From Marinobacter caseinilyticus (GTDB lineage: Bacteria > Pseudomonadota > Gammaproteobacteria > Pseudomonadales > Oleiphilaceae): a DNA stretch of 64,000 bases. Numbering within the stretch: the first letter of the stretch is position 1; each line of letters starts with the position of its first letter. Positions 1-8,533 of the stretch are shown piece by piece. Location of the stretch: NCBI RefSeq assembly GCF_011074955.1, contig NZ_WUQJ01000034.1, positions 62,001 through 126,000 on the forward strand, written 5' to 3'. A program made the position numbers and the translations under genes. Below the pieces are notes generated by a model that saw only the letters and a program-made list of their open reading frames with translations, did not search any database and was not told the DNA's origin.

Positions 1-1290
1 CACTTCGATTTCGTGCTGATAACGACGGGCAGCGCCACCGGAATTGGTGAACAGCGAGGTGCCGTTGCCGTAGGGGCTGTTGTTCACCAGATCAATGGCG
101 TCACCCAGGGTATCGACTTCCATACAGGCCAACACGGGGCCGAAAACTTCTTCCTTGTAAATCGCCATGTCCGGCTTAACCCCGGAAAACAGCGTCGGTC
201 CGACCCAGTTGCCATCGGGCAGATCGGTAACGGTGCAGCCCCGTCCATCCAGCAGCAAAGTAGCGCCTTCGGCTTCGCCCTGGCCAATCAGGTTCTCAAT
301 CCGGGCCTTGGCTTGCGGGCTGATCACCGGGCCGTAGCTTGCGCCCTTGTCATTCCACGCGCCGGGACGTACATCCGCCAGCGCCTGTTTCACGTCTGGA
401 ATCCAATCCTGGGCTTCACCGACGAAGACCGCCACGGAGATAGCCATACACCGCTGACCGGCCGCGCCTACCGAGGCACCTACCAGGGCATTGATTACCT
501 GCTGTTTGTCTGCATCGGGCAGAACCACCATGTGGTTCTTGGCACCGGCAAAACTCTGCACCCGTTTCATGTTGCGCGTGCCGGTTTCATAAATGTAGCG
601 CCCCACCGGCACTGAACCGACAAACGACACGGCCTTAATTGCCGGGTCCGTCAACAGCACATCGACCTGGTCCTTGCCGCCGTGAACGACCTGCAATACG
701 CCTTTGGGCGCACCGGCTTCTTCAAACAGCTCGGCCAGGCGCATGGGCGTTAACGGATCCTGCTCGGACGGTTTGAGGATAAACGTGTTACCGCAGGCAA
801 TGGCCAAGGGGAACATCCACAGCGGTATCATCGCCGGGAAGTTAAACGGGGTGATGCCCGCGCATACGCCCAGCGGCTGGATATAGGAATAGGTATCGAT
901 TTCACGGGCCACGTTCTCAACGGTTTCGCCCATCATCAGGGAAGGCACATTGGCGGCGTGCTCAACCACTTCGATGCCTCGCCATACATCGCCCTTGGCG
1001 TCCTCAAAGGTCTTACCGGTTTCCTGGGACAGGATTTCGGCAATTTCATCGTGGTGTTCCTTCAGCAGGCCCTGGTAGCGCATCATTACGCGGGCACGCT
1101 CGGAAACCGGCACTTCTTTCCAGCTTTTAAAGACTTCACCGGCGTGATCAATCGCCCGGCGCATTTCATCGTCAGTGGTACAGGGAACGCGGGCAATGAC
1201 TTCATTGGTGGCCGGATTGGTGACATCGATCCAGTCTTGCGTCTGGCTCTGAACGAATTCACCACCGAGATAGAGCGGAACATTTTTCAT
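1..1290 (-). CDS. mmsA: Methylmalonate-semialdehyde dehydrogenase (CoA-acylating), 5' part
   Basis: Oxidises methylmalonate or malonate semialdehyde to propionyl- or acetyl-CoA with NAD+ and CoA, the last step of valine catabolism. The frame is open from the ATG at 1290 to the window edge, giving 430 residues of a family of about 500; the C-terminus lies outside. The catalytic cysteine is in GQRCMAIS (C281). The usual aldehyde dehydrogenase glutamate is replaced by asparagine in AGAKNHMVV, as known for this CoA-dependent subfamily. A GGACC ribosome site precedes the ATG. It is divergent from an AraC-type gene, the same arrangement as mmsR-mmsA of Pseudomonas, so induction by a valine intermediate is likely. 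Confidence 0.93.
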   Translation of the reverse strand, partial: MKNVPLYLGGEFVQSQTQDWIDVTNPATNEVIARVPCTTDDEMRRAIDHAGEVFKSWKEVPVSERARVMMRYQGLLKEHHDEIAEILSQETGKTFEDAKGDVWRGIEVVEHAANVPSLMMGETVENVAREIDTYSYIQPLGVCAGITPFNFPAMIPLWMFPLAIACGNTFILKPSEQDPLTPMRLAELFEEAGAPKGVLQVVHGGKDQVDVLLTDPAIKAVSFVGSVPVGRYIYETGTRNMKRVQSFAGAKNHMVVLPDADKQQVINALVGASVGAAGQRCMAISVAVFVGEAQDWIPDVKQALADVRPGAWNDKGASYGPVISPQAKARIENLIGQGEAEGATLLLDGRGCTVTDLPDGNWVGPTLFSGVKPDMAIYKEEVFGPVLACMEVDTLGDAIDLVNNSPYGNGTSLFTNSGGAARRYQHEIEV

Positions 1291-1373
1291 GATGAGGTCC
1301 TTGTGATTGTTGTGGTATTCGGGACACGGCATTTACCTATCCCTTGATGCTAGCACAGCTGCGGGCGCTTTCA

Positions 1374-1412
1374 TGATTGACTAAATTTCGAGCTTGATGG
1401 ACTATATTTCGA
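1374..1412. promoter_or_regulatory. Tandem direct repeat, candidate MmsR (AraC-type) operator
   Basis: Two 18-base copies, TGATTGACTAAATTTCGA (1374-1391) and TGATGGACTATATTTCGA (1395-1412), match at 16 of 18 positions and lie 21 bp apart, that is two helical turns. AraC-family activators typically bind such direct repeats. The site sits 84 to 122 bp upstream of the mmsA start and just before the mmsR start, so it could control either gene. Assignment to the adjacent regulator is inference. Confidence 0.55.
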
Positions 1413-1439
1413 TAACTCCGCACGCAATGGTTCGACCTG

Positions 1440-2315
1440 ATGGCACAAACATCGCAATGGCCAGTACCCGCCGACAGCATCCGCTATGTCATTCCAGCCC
1501 CTGTTATCAGGGTGTTATCCCGACATCCACTGACCCGGGATCTGTACCCCCTGGCTTTTGGCCATTACCGGAAAGCCGCTGGACACCATATGCACCGGGA
1601 GCACCATAACGACGATCTTTTGATTTACTGCACGGAGGGTCAGGCGTACCTGAGCGTTGAAGACGAACCCTGCGTGGTGCGCGCCGGTGACCTGCTGTTG
1701 CTGCCCGCCGGCGCCGCCCACCGCTACACCGCCGCACCCGAAAACCCCTGGACCATCCACTGGGTGCACTACGCCGGTCCGCTGGCCGCCGACTTTCGAC
1801 AACACATGGGGTTCAGCGACGATATCCGGAAACGCCACCTGGGCCGCCAGGCCCGCCTGCTGGTCGACTTCAACGGGCTACTCTCGGTGCGGCAGACGGG
1901 GTTTCGGACTCCAGGGCTGGTCCATGTGGCGAATCGCCTGCGTCAGTTGCTGGCGGCCATTCCACTCAGCGCCGACGCCCAGCCCCATGCCCAACAACTG
2001 GACCTGGAAACCATTCACAGCTTTATGCGTGAACATCTGGATGAGCGGCTCAGCCTGGCTCAACTGGCCGATCTCGCGGGCCTGTCCGCCGCCCACTTTG
2101 CGACCCGCTACCGGGCCTTGACCGGGGTCTCCCCGATCCAGCATTTCCTTCACCTCAAGGTGGAACAGGCCTGCCAGATAATGGATACCACCGAGCTTTC
2201 GTTTACCCAGATCAGCGCACGGCTCGGCTATGACGACAACTATTATTTTTCCCGGTTGTTCAAGAAAGTGATGGGCCAGTCCCCGACGGATTACCGGCAC
2301 ACCAGCCGGCATTGA
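1440..2315 (+). CDS. AraC family transcriptional regulator, MmsR-like
   Basis: A 291-residue regulator. The N-terminal half is a cupin-type ligand-sensing domain (about residues 30-110, with HMHREHHNDD and a following beta-rich stretch). The C-terminus carries the two AraC helix-turn-helix units (about 190-288: LSLAQLADLAGLSAAHFATR, then FTQISARLGYDDNYYFSRLF). It is divergent from mmsA, so it most likely activates that operon in response to a valine or propanoate intermediate. No strong ribosome site is seen before the ATG. The gene symbol mmsR is plausible from context but not certain. Confidence 0.85.
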   Translation: MAQTSQWPVPADSIRYVIPAPVIRVLSRHPLTRDLYPLAFGHYRKAAGHHMHREHHNDDLLIYCTEGQAYLSVEDEPCVVRAGDLLLLPAGAAHRYTAAPENPWTIHWVHYAGPLAADFRQHMGFSDDIRKRHLGRQARLLVDFNGLLSVRQTGFRTPGLVHVANRLRQLLAAIPLSADAQPHAQQLDLETIHSFMREHLDERLSLAQLADLAGLSAAHFATRYRALTGVSPIQHFLHLKVEQACQIMDTTELSFTQISARLGYDDNYYFSRLFKKVMGQSPTDYRHTSRH

Positions 2316-2321
2316 TCTGAA

Positions 2322-2351
2322 GGCCTGCACGGGACGGACGCCGTGCAGGCC
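2322..2351 (+). terminator. GC-rich hairpin after the AraC gene
   Basis: An 11-bp perfect stem (GGCCTGCACGG with CCGTGCAGGCC) and an 8-base loop begin 6 bases after the regulator stop. There is no T-run, so it is either a weak terminator or an RNA 3'-end stabiliser. Confidence 0.55.
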
Positions 2352-2451
2352 AAAACCGATGACAGCAGGCACTGCATCTTTTGCTGGATCCCATAACCGG
2401 ATAGTCTGTCAGGTATCGGGTCATTCGAATACAGTAATACAAGGCAACACT

Positions 2452-2880
2452 ATGGCAACGTATATTATTGAAATTGAAGATACTTTTTCGATTCCAAGAG
2501 AGAAGGTCTTTGCTTTGTTTGCCGACCACAAGCGGTTTGGTGAATTACTCGGCGCACCAGTAAAGCGCATCAAGGACAGCGATCAGGCCGACCCCAATGG
2601 CATCGGGTCTGTTCGCAAGATCGGCATTGGACCCATTGGCCTGGAAGAGACCGTCATCGGGTTCGATCCGGATTCATTGATTGAATACACCATTACCAGT
2701 CTCAGCCCACTTCGAAATCACATGGGCCGCATTCGGTTTGCCGACACGGCGGATGGCCAGACCCAGGTGAGATACACCATCACGTTTGAGGATATCATTC
2801 CGTTCACCGGCAAACTCATCCACGCGGCACTGGAAAATGGCATTCGCAAAGGCATTCGACGGGTCCCGAAACTGGCCTGA
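2452..2880 (+). CDS. SRPBCC family protein
   Basis: A 142-residue START-like/SRPBCC protein: a helix-grip fold family that holds hydrophobic ligands in a cavity. The N-terminal strand then FSIPREKVFALFADHKRFGE and later IGPIGLEETVIGFDPD with a C-terminal helix match the coenzyme Q-binding/polyketide-cyclase-like layout. The start at 2452 has an AAGG ribosome site; an upstream in-frame extension is unlikely to be coding. It lies 46 bp before the haloalkane dehalogenase on the same strand, probably co-transcribed. Ligand unknown. Confidence 0.8.
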   Translation: MATYIIEIEDTFSIPREKVFALFADHKRFGELLGAPVKRIKDSDQADPNGIGSVRKIGIGPIGLEETVIGFDPDSLIEYTITSLSPLRNHMGRIRFADTADGQTQVRYTITFEDIIPFTGKLIHAALENGIRKGIRRVPKLA

Positions 2881-2926
2881 GCAAGGAAGGATATTTTCAA
2901 CTCAAGGAACCCTCAAGGAACGCCCT

Positions 2927-3850
2927 ATGAACTGCGTACGCACCCCGGATACCCGATTCAAACGTCTGCTCGACTACCCCTTCGAGCCGCACTACGCCGA
3001 CATCGACGGCATACGCATGCACTACCTCGACGAGGGTCCGCGTGATGCCAAGCCTGTCCTCATGCTTCATGGTGAGCCGTCCTGGTCGTACCTGTACCGC
3101 CATATGATTCCCATATGCGCGGCGGCCGGGCACCGCGTCATTGCCCCTGACCTGATTGGCTTCGGCAAATCGGACAAGCCCGTCAACATTGACGATTACA
3201 GCTACCAGAGCCACATCGACTGGTTGCAGTCCCTGCTGGAACAACTCGATCTGCGCGACATCACGCTGGTGTGTCAGGATTGGGGCTCACTGCTGGGTCT
3301 GAGATTGGCGGCGGAGAATCCGGATCGTTTCCGCGCCATTGTGGTTGGTAACGGCATGCTGCCCACTGGTGACCAGGCCGTGCCCAAGGCATTCCAGCTA
3401 TGGAAGGCGTTTGCGGTTTACAGCCCCTGGTTTCCCATTTCCAGAATCGTCAACGCGGGCAGTTTTCGGACCCTCGGGCCAGAGGAACGCCGCGCTTACG
3501 ACGCTCCGTTCCCGAGCGGCAAGTACAAGGCCGGTACCCGGGCATTTCCAAAGCTGGTGCCGGTTACGCCCGACAATCCCGCCGCCGAAGCCAACCGAAA
3601 GGCGTGGGCAGTGCTGGAACAGTGGCAGAAGCCGTTCCTGACCACCTTCAGCAATGGTGACCCCATCATGCGTGGCGGCGACCGTTACATGCAGGACCGG
3701 ATACCGGGCGCAAAAGGCCAGCCCCACGTCACCCTCACCGGCGGGCACTTCCTGCAGGAAGACTCTCCGGTGCAGTTCGCTCGAGCGATCAACGACTTGC
3801 TTGCTCGTATGACGAGCCACAGCGACTCGCCTACCCGATCAGCAACGTAA
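2927..3850 (+). CDS. Haloalkane dehalogenase
   Basis: A 307-residue alpha/beta hydrolase that hydrolyses carbon-halogen bonds of haloalkanes to alcohol, halide and proton. The N-terminal RTPDTRF and LDYPFEPHY blocks are typical of this family. Visible key residues are the oxyanion-hole motif HGEP (48-51), the nucleophile and adjacent halide-binding Trp in CQDWGS (D118, W119), the cap block around YDAPFPSGKYKAG, the acid in FSNGDPI (D245) and the histidine in TGGHFLQED (H274). This set matches subfamily HLD-I (DhlA/DhmA-like). The start at 2927 lies after AAGGA; the longer in-frame opening overlaps the SRPBCC gene and is rejected. Substrate range cannot be read from sequence. Confidence 0.88.
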   Translation: MNCVRTPDTRFKRLLDYPFEPHYADIDGIRMHYLDEGPRDAKPVLMLHGEPSWSYLYRHMIPICAAAGHRVIAPDLIGFGKSDKPVNIDDYSYQSHIDWLQSLLEQLDLRDITLVCQDWGSLLGLRLAAENPDRFRAIVVGNGMLPTGDQAVPKAFQLWKAFAVYSPWFPISRIVNAGSFRTLGPEERRAYDAPFPSGKYKAGTRAFPKLVPVTPDNPAAEANRKAWAVLEQWQKPFLTTFSNGDPIMRGGDRYMQDRIPGAKGQPHVTLTGGHFLQEDSPVQFARAINDLLARMTSHSDSPTRSAT

Positions 3851-3873
3851 AGCCTGTGACGTCGGGGGACCAC

Positions 3874-3918
3874 GCTGCCGCCGGCCTGGGTCCCAACCGG
3901 TTCAGGCCAAACGGCAGC
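3874..3918. terminator. Long hairpin between convergent genes
   Basis: GCTGCCG (3874-3880) pairs with CGGCAGC (3912-3918), and inside it GGCCTG (3883-3888) pairs with CAGGCC (3903-3908). It lies between the convergent dehalogenase and shikimate kinase genes. No T-run on either strand, so the terminator role is inferred from position. Confidence 0.45.
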
Positions 3919-3989
3919 GACAGGGTGGCCTGATGCAGGTTTTAGGGTGGGCCTGGTTCTGGAGCGATGGTGTCGGCGCGCTCGCCGAC

Positions 3990-4511
3990 TTAAACGGGGG
4001 AAGCACCCGGGTTGAGTTTACGCAGTATGTCGGCACACACCTGGTCATGGGTCAGGTCATCGCCAGGAACAACCACATCGGCGTAGGTTTGATAAAGCGC
4101 GTAACGCTCCCGGAACAACTCCGCAATGCTTTGATCCGCACGTTTGGAGATGCCGCGCAGGCTGAAGTCGCCAATGCGCTGCTCGACGGTGGCCAGACTG
4201 ACGTCCAGAAACACGACCCGGCCGTGATGCTTCAGATGTGCCATGGCCGCCGCACTGTAAACGGCACTGCCACCGGTGGCGATCACATGGTTTTCATAAT
4301 GCGCAGACAGCAATACCCGTTCTTCAATGCGGCGCAAGGCATCGTGTCCGTCACGATCGACAATGTCCTGCAGGGACCGGCCCTCCGAGGCCTGAATCAA
4401 TAGGTCCGTATCTACGAAACCCATGGCGGCGTGCTTGGCCAGCAACACCCCGACGGTGCTTTTGCCGGAACCGGGCATGCCAATGAGTACAAGATTCGAC
4501 TGTTTTGCCAT
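3990..4511 (-). CDS. Shikimate kinase
   Basis: A 173-residue P-loop kinase that phosphorylates shikimate with ATP in aromatic amino acid synthesis. Seen: Walker A GMPGSGKST (11-19), the substrate/Mg block FVDTDLLIQ, the RRIEERVL helix, ATGGSAVY (shikimate-binding glycine pair), the lid RGISKRAD and the C-terminal RYALYQTYADVVV. Length matches the family. It is not next to aroB, where the housekeeping aroK usually sits, so it may be a second, AroL-like enzyme; that is inference. Confidence 0.85.
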   Translation of the reverse strand: MAKQSNLVLIGMPGSGKSTVGVLLAKHAAMGFVDTDLLIQASEGRSLQDIVDRDGHDALRRIEERVLLSAHYENHVIATGGSAVYSAAAMAHLKHHGRVVFLDVSLATVEQRIGDFSLRGISKRADQSIAELFRERYALYQTYADVVVPGDDLTHDQVCADILRKLNPGASPV

Positions 4512-4675
4512 GTGGTGCCTGTTGCCGTAAATCTGAGATGACTATCTATCGTAGAAAGCCGGGAGGCCGTTGTAAATCATCGGTTACACAATGGGCTTTG
4601 ACGCTTGCAAACCACGACTGACGCCGGGCACGGTTTCGGCACCGCTGCCATCCGCCAGCGCAGGCCCGCGCTTAG

Positions 4676-5362
4676 CTAATGGGCGTCCTGAAACGGCGCC
4701 GGAGACGGGTCGCTGAACGCCTTTACCCGGGCGGCAAAATCACTGAAGCGCTCGCCCTGAATCAATACATGTTGCCGCAATTTATGCTCCGCCTGTTCGG
4801 CTTCCCCCGACTCAATGGCCATATAGATGTCGCGATGTTCCTGGATGGAGTTTGTCACCCGGCCACGGACCTGTAACTGCAACCGACGATAAGGCTTTAA
4901 GCGCTGCTTCAGTTGACGCGCTTCGGTGGCGAGGAAGGCGTTGTGGCTGGCATTGTAAATGGTGTTATGAAACTCTTCGTTTTCGTAATAGTAGTCGTCC
5001 GGGTCGGCCCGGATATCAGGGTCTTCACAGCGCAATAACGCCGCCTTCAACGCCGCTAACTCTTTCTCCGTGATCCGACGGGCCGCAAGCCGCCCGCACA
5101 TTCCTTCCAGCTCCGCCATAACTTCAAACATTTCGATCAGTTGATCGAAACCCACCTTCACGACGAAGGTACCTTTCTTCGGTAATACCACAACCAGCCC
5201 ACTGACGGCCAACTGCTGAATCGCCTCCCGAATGGGGGTTCGGGACACACTGAACTGCTTTGACAAGGCTTCCGGGTCCAGTCTCTCCCCGGGCACCAGA
5301 CGACCATTGATAATGTCGTCTTCCAGGACATCTTTAAGCCTTTGGGCATTTGAACGCTTCAC
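4676..5362 (-). CDS. GntR family (FCD) regulator of the malonate operon
   Basis: A 228-residue regulator with an N-terminal winged helix (residues 8-70; SVSRTPIREAIQQLAVSGLV) and an all-helical FCD ligand domain (about 80-215). The first codon is GTG at 5362, with GGAG about 10 bases before. It is divergent from the TRAP-matAB operon, as is the GntR-type regulator of malonate operons in rhizobia. The likely effector is malonate or malonyl-CoA, and the likely operator is the dyad at 5431-5470. Confidence 0.85.
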   Translation of the reverse strand: MKRSNAQRLKDVLEDDIINGRLVPGERLDPEALSKQFSVSRTPIREAIQQLAVSGLVVVLPKKGTFVVKVGFDQLIEMFEVMAELEGMCGRLAARRITEKELAALKAALLRCEDPDIRADPDDYYYENEEFHNTIYNASHNAFLATEARQLKQRLKPYRRLQLQVRGRVTNSIQEHRDIYMAIESGEAEQAEHKLRQHVLIQGERFSDFAARVKAFSDPSPAPFQDAH

Positions 5363-5430
5363 GCTGGCGTCACTCCGACAGTTGTGGGGATGGACTGGGC
5401 ACTGTTGTTTTCGACTTTAGTCACTATCCA

Positions 5431-5470
5431 TTGACAAGAGTATACACAAGAGACAATGATATATATATCA
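5431..5470. promoter_or_regulatory. Candidate GntR operator and promoter of the malonate operon
   Basis: Between the divergent regulator and the TRAP operon lie TTGACA (5431-5436, -35-like), a GTATAC core (5440-5445) flanked by two ACAAGAG copies, and a perfect 14-bp palindrome TGATATATATATCA (5457-5470). FCD-type GntR proteins bind short palindromes, so one of these is the likely operator. No well-spaced -10 box was found, so the promoter position is uncertain. Confidence 0.4.
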
Positions 5471-5519
5471 GCTATGCCTGATGGATATTACAAAAACAAA
5501 ACCTCCGGAGAGGATTACT

Positions 5520-6518
5520 ATGAAACTGCCTTTCGTAAAACTGGCCATCGCAGCCAGCCTATCGTTATCTTTCATCGGTGCAGCGGCCGCTGACACCACA
5601 CTGCGAGTGTCGCACCAGTTCCCTGGCGGCAAGGGTGATGTCCGGGATGAAATGGTTCAGCTCATGGCCCGCGAGGTAAAAGCCGCGGATGTCGGACTGG
5701 AGCTGCAAGTCTACCCGGGACAGTCATTGTTCAAAGCAAAAGAGCAATGGGGTGCGCTGGTTCGCGGACGCCTGGACATGACCTCCCTGCCATTGGACTA
5801 CGCCAGTGGACGCCATCCGGAATTCTCAGCCACGCTGATGCCCGGCCTGGTCCGGAGCCATGAACGCGCCCAACGGCTGAACGATTCCGAATTCATGGAT
5901 ATGATCAAAACCATCATCAACGATGCCGGTGCCCGAGTTCTGGCCGACGCGTGGCTGGCTGGTGGCTTTGCCTCCAACAAGCAATGCGTAACGTCACCAG
6001 AGACGGTGCAAGGCCAAACCATGCGAGCCGCCGGTCCGGCCTTTGATGAAATGCTGGCCACCGCAGGCGCATCCATTGCCTCGATGCCATCGTCTGAAAT
6101 ATACACCGCCATGCAAACCGGCGTTCTGGATGGCGCCAACACCTCTTCAGGTTCGTTTGTTTCCTACCGCATTTATGAGCAAGTCACCTGCCTGACTGCG
6201 CCGGGTGCCAACGCGCTTTGGTTCATGTATGAGCCGATTCTGATTTCAGAGCAAAGCTGGCAGAAACTCGATGAGACCCAGCAGAAAGCCCTGATGGCGG
6301 CGGCGGATAAAGCCGAGGCGTACTTTGCCAAAGAGGCTGCCGGTCTTGACCAGAAAATGGCCGATGTTTTCGCCGAGAACGGTGTCGAGGTAGTAAACAT
6401 GTCACCCGAGAACTATCAGGCATGGCTCGATATTGCCAAGAAGAGCTCCTACAAGACGTTTGCAGAAAACGTACCCAACGGACAAGCCCTGATTGACGCG
6501 GCACTCTCCGTCGAATAA
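5520..6518 (+). CDS. TRAP transporter substrate-binding protein (DctP family), malonate
   Basis: A 332-residue periplasmic solute receptor. A signal peptide (residues 1-24, ending SFIGAAAA) is followed by the DctP fold (TTLRVSHQFPGG start, central IYTAMQTGVLDGAN motif where the carboxylate-binding arginine region lies). GGAGAGG precedes the ATG at 5520; the longer in-frame opening would bury the signal peptide. First gene of a five-gene operon with malonyl-CoA genes, so malonate is the inferred ligand; it corresponds to MatP of the rhizobial matPQMAB operon. Confidence 0.9.
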   Translation: MKLPFVKLAIAASLSLSFIGAAAADTTLRVSHQFPGGKGDVRDEMVQLMAREVKAADVGLELQVYPGQSLFKAKEQWGALVRGRLDMTSLPLDYASGRHPEFSATLMPGLVRSHERAQRLNDSEFMDMIKTIINDAGARVLADAWLAGGFASNKQCVTSPETVQGQTMRAAGPAFDEMLATAGASIASMPSSEIYTAMQTGVLDGANTSSGSFVSYRIYEQVTCLTAPGANALWFMYEPILISEQSWQKLDETQQKALMAAADKAEAYFAKEAAGLDQKMADVFAENGVEVVNMSPENYQAWLDIAKKSSYKTFAENVPNGQALIDAALSVE

Positions 6519-6530
6519 GCCACAAGCACT

Positions 6531-6564
6531 CCAATAACCGGGGCTTCAGCCCCGGTGCTATTGG
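6531..6564 (+). promoter_or_regulatory. Intercistronic hairpin between TRAP receptor and permease genes
   Basis: CCAATA and CCGGGGCT pair with AGCCCCGG and TATTGG around a very short loop, giving a 14-bp stem with small bulges. It lies 12 bases after the receptor stop and has no T-run. Such hairpins after binding-protein genes usually protect the upstream message and raise receptor over permease levels. Confidence 0.65.
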
Positions 6565-6625
6565 CATCAATCCATGACGCCCCCATGCTGGGGCGATGCT
6601 TACAACACCCGGCTTTGGGGGTCTC

Positions 6626-7159
6626 ATGTCCCACTCTGAATCTCAGTCTTTAACCTACTCAAAAACGTCGCAGAATGGCGTGATTGGGGGGTATATCCGT
6701 CTCATGGACACGCTTTCGGTTGCCACTGCTGTGTTTGCCGCCGTGTTGCTGGCTCTCGGTGTGCTGGCAGTTGTCGAGATGGTTTTCGTCCGTTACGTGC
6801 TCGGGGAAAGTACCGTTTGGCAAACGGAGTTTACGACCTTTGCCATTACCGCTGCCATGTTACTGGGCACACCTTACGTCCTGAAAACCGGCGGCCATGT
6901 CGCCGTCACCGTGCTGCCCGACGCCCTGCACGGACTACCGAAACGCATCATGCGCCTGGCCGCCTCGCTGGTCGGGCTTAGCTTCTGTCTCGCGCTGGCG
7001 TATGGCTCCTGGTACTACGTGTATGAGGCCTACAGCATGGAGTGGACCACCGGCACGGTGTGGAACCCGCCTCTGTGGCCTGCGGTGTTGCCCATGGCCG
7101 TCGGTATCAGCCTGTTATCGCTGCAATACGTAGCCGAAATTCTTCGTGGAGAGCTCTGA
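6626..7159 (+). CDS. TRAP transporter small permease (DctQ family)
   Basis: A 177-residue four-helix inner-membrane subunit (helices near residues 30-55, 65-90, 105-130 and 145-168) that pairs with DctM in Na+-driven TRAP uptake. The family mark TEFTTFAITAAMLLGTPY is present. The start at 6626 follows GGGGGT; an ATG at 6596 with GGGGCG is also possible and would add 10 residues. Its stop is 2 bp from the DctM start, so translation is coupled. Confidence 0.88.
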   Translation: MSHSESQSLTYSKTSQNGVIGGYIRLMDTLSVATAVFAAVLLALGVLAVVEMVFVRYVLGESTVWQTEFTTFAITAAMLLGTPYVLKTGGHVAVTVLPDALHGLPKRIMRLAASLVGLSFCLALAYGSWYYVYEAYSMEWTTGTVWNPPLWPAVLPMAVGISLLSLQYVAEILRGEL

Positions 7160-7161
7160 TC

Positions 7162-8493
7162 ATGGATCCCGTTACAAGTGGCATTCTGGTGGTGGTGGTG
7201 CTGTTGGTCCTGATGGCCATAGGCACGCCTATTGCCTTTGCGTTGGGCGCCGTCGCTCTCGGTGCGTTGATGCTGGACCGCGGCGTCGGCGAGCTTATTT
7301 ATTTTGGTGAAACCTTTTTCGGCAATGTGGCCTCCTTCGGCTTTGTTGCCATCCCCATGTTTATTCTGATGGGTGCGGCCGTTGCCTCTTCCCCGACAGG
7401 CAGGGACCTTTACCGCTCACTGGACCTGTGGATGGGCAGGCTGCCGGGTGGACTGGCCATCTCAAACATTGCCGCCTGTTCGATTTTTGCCGCCCTGTCC
7501 GGGTCGTCGCCGGCCACCAGTGCGGCCATTGGCAAACTTGGCATCCCTGAGATGCGCAAGCGAGGCTATCCGGATGGGGTGGCTGCGGGTTGCATTGCCG
7601 CTGGCGGCACCCTTGGCATTCTGATTCCCCCCTCGGTCACCATGATCGTTTATGGCATCTCCACCGAAACGTCCATTGGCCGGTTGTTCATTGCCGGCGC
7701 CATGCCGGGCCTGATGCTGGCGGGGCTCTTTATGGTCTGGACGCTGATCGCCTGCAAGATGGCCGGTGGCTACAACAACCCCAACCCCGTTGCTGCGGCC
7801 GCCGCCCAAATCAAAGAAAACGTCGAAGGCAACATGAAGGCCCTGATCCGGGTACTGCCCTTCCTGGTGGTGGTGTGCGGCATCCTGTTTGCACTATACG
7901 GCGGCGTCGCCACGCCGTCGGAAGCCGCCGGTGTAGGTGCCTTCCTGTGTCTGGCACTGGCCATCATCGTTTACAGAATGTGGCAGGCCAAACCCATCGC
8001 CAACATCATGCGGGACGCTTTGCGCGAGAGCGTGATGATCATGCTGATCATTGCCACCGCGGAGGTTTTTGCCTTTGCCCTGTCGTCTTTGTTCATCACC
8101 CAAACCGTGGCCGGCGCAATCGCAGACCTGGAAGTCAACCGATGGGTCCTGATGGGCGTGATCAACCTGTTCCTGCTGGTGGCAGGTTTCTTCCTGCCGC
8201 CGGTGGCCGTGATTGTAATGGCCGCCCCCATCCTGCTGCCCATTATCCTGGCCGCCAATTTCGACCCCTATTGGTTTGCCGTCATCCTGACCATCAATCT
8301 GGAGATCGGTCTGATCACGCCCCCGGTTGGCCTGAATTTGTTCATCATAAAGGGTATCGCACCCGACATTGCCCTGCGGGACATATTGATGGGCAGTTTG
8401 CCTTATGCGCTGTGCATGGTGCTGGCCATCGTGCTGCTGTGCTTTTTCCCGGAAATTGTCACCTGGCTGCCGGATTTGATCATGGCGTCCTGA
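7162..8493 (+). CDS. TRAP transporter large permease (DctM family)
   Basis: A 443-residue, about 12-helix transport subunit. Diagnostic blocks are IPMFILMGAAV, SGSSPATSAAIGKLGIPEM, GCIAAGGTLGILIPPS and YGISTETSIGRLFIAGAMPG. The start at 7162 (MDPVTSG) follows GGAGAG; a longer in-frame opening lies within dctQ and is rejected. Completes the P-Q-M set for malonate import ahead of the malonyl-CoA enzymes. Confidence 0.92.
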   Translation: MDPVTSGILVVVVLLVLMAIGTPIAFALGAVALGALMLDRGVGELIYFGETFFGNVASFGFVAIPMFILMGAAVASSPTGRDLYRSLDLWMGRLPGGLAISNIAACSIFAALSGSSPATSAAIGKLGIPEMRKRGYPDGVAAGCIAAGGTLGILIPPSVTMIVYGISTETSIGRLFIAGAMPGLMLAGLFMVWTLIACKMAGGYNNPNPVAAAAAQIKENVEGNMKALIRVLPFLVVVCGILFALYGGVATPSEAAGVGAFLCLALAIIVYRMWQAKPIANIMRDALRESVMIMLIIATAEVFAFALSSLFITQTVAGAIADLEVNRWVLMGVINLFLLVAGFFLPPVAVIVMAAPILLPIILAANFDPYWFAVILTINLEIGLITPPVGLNLFIIKGIAPDIALRDILMGSLPYALCMVLAIVLLCFFPEIVTWLPDLIMAS

Positions 8494-8533
8494 TTCGCCC
8501 TTCAGGCTTCCGAACCTTCTAAGGCACGGCATT

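Noticed and set aside
1377..1408. TTGACT and TATATT as a sigma-70 promoter for mmsR
   Set aside because: The spacer is 20 bp, too long for a normal promoter, and both boxes lie inside the direct repeat better explained as a regulator site.
7590..8522. Long plus-strand frame of 310 codons inside the DctM gene
   Set aside because: It is the +1 shadow of dctM, rich in R, H, P and G, with no family resemblance.
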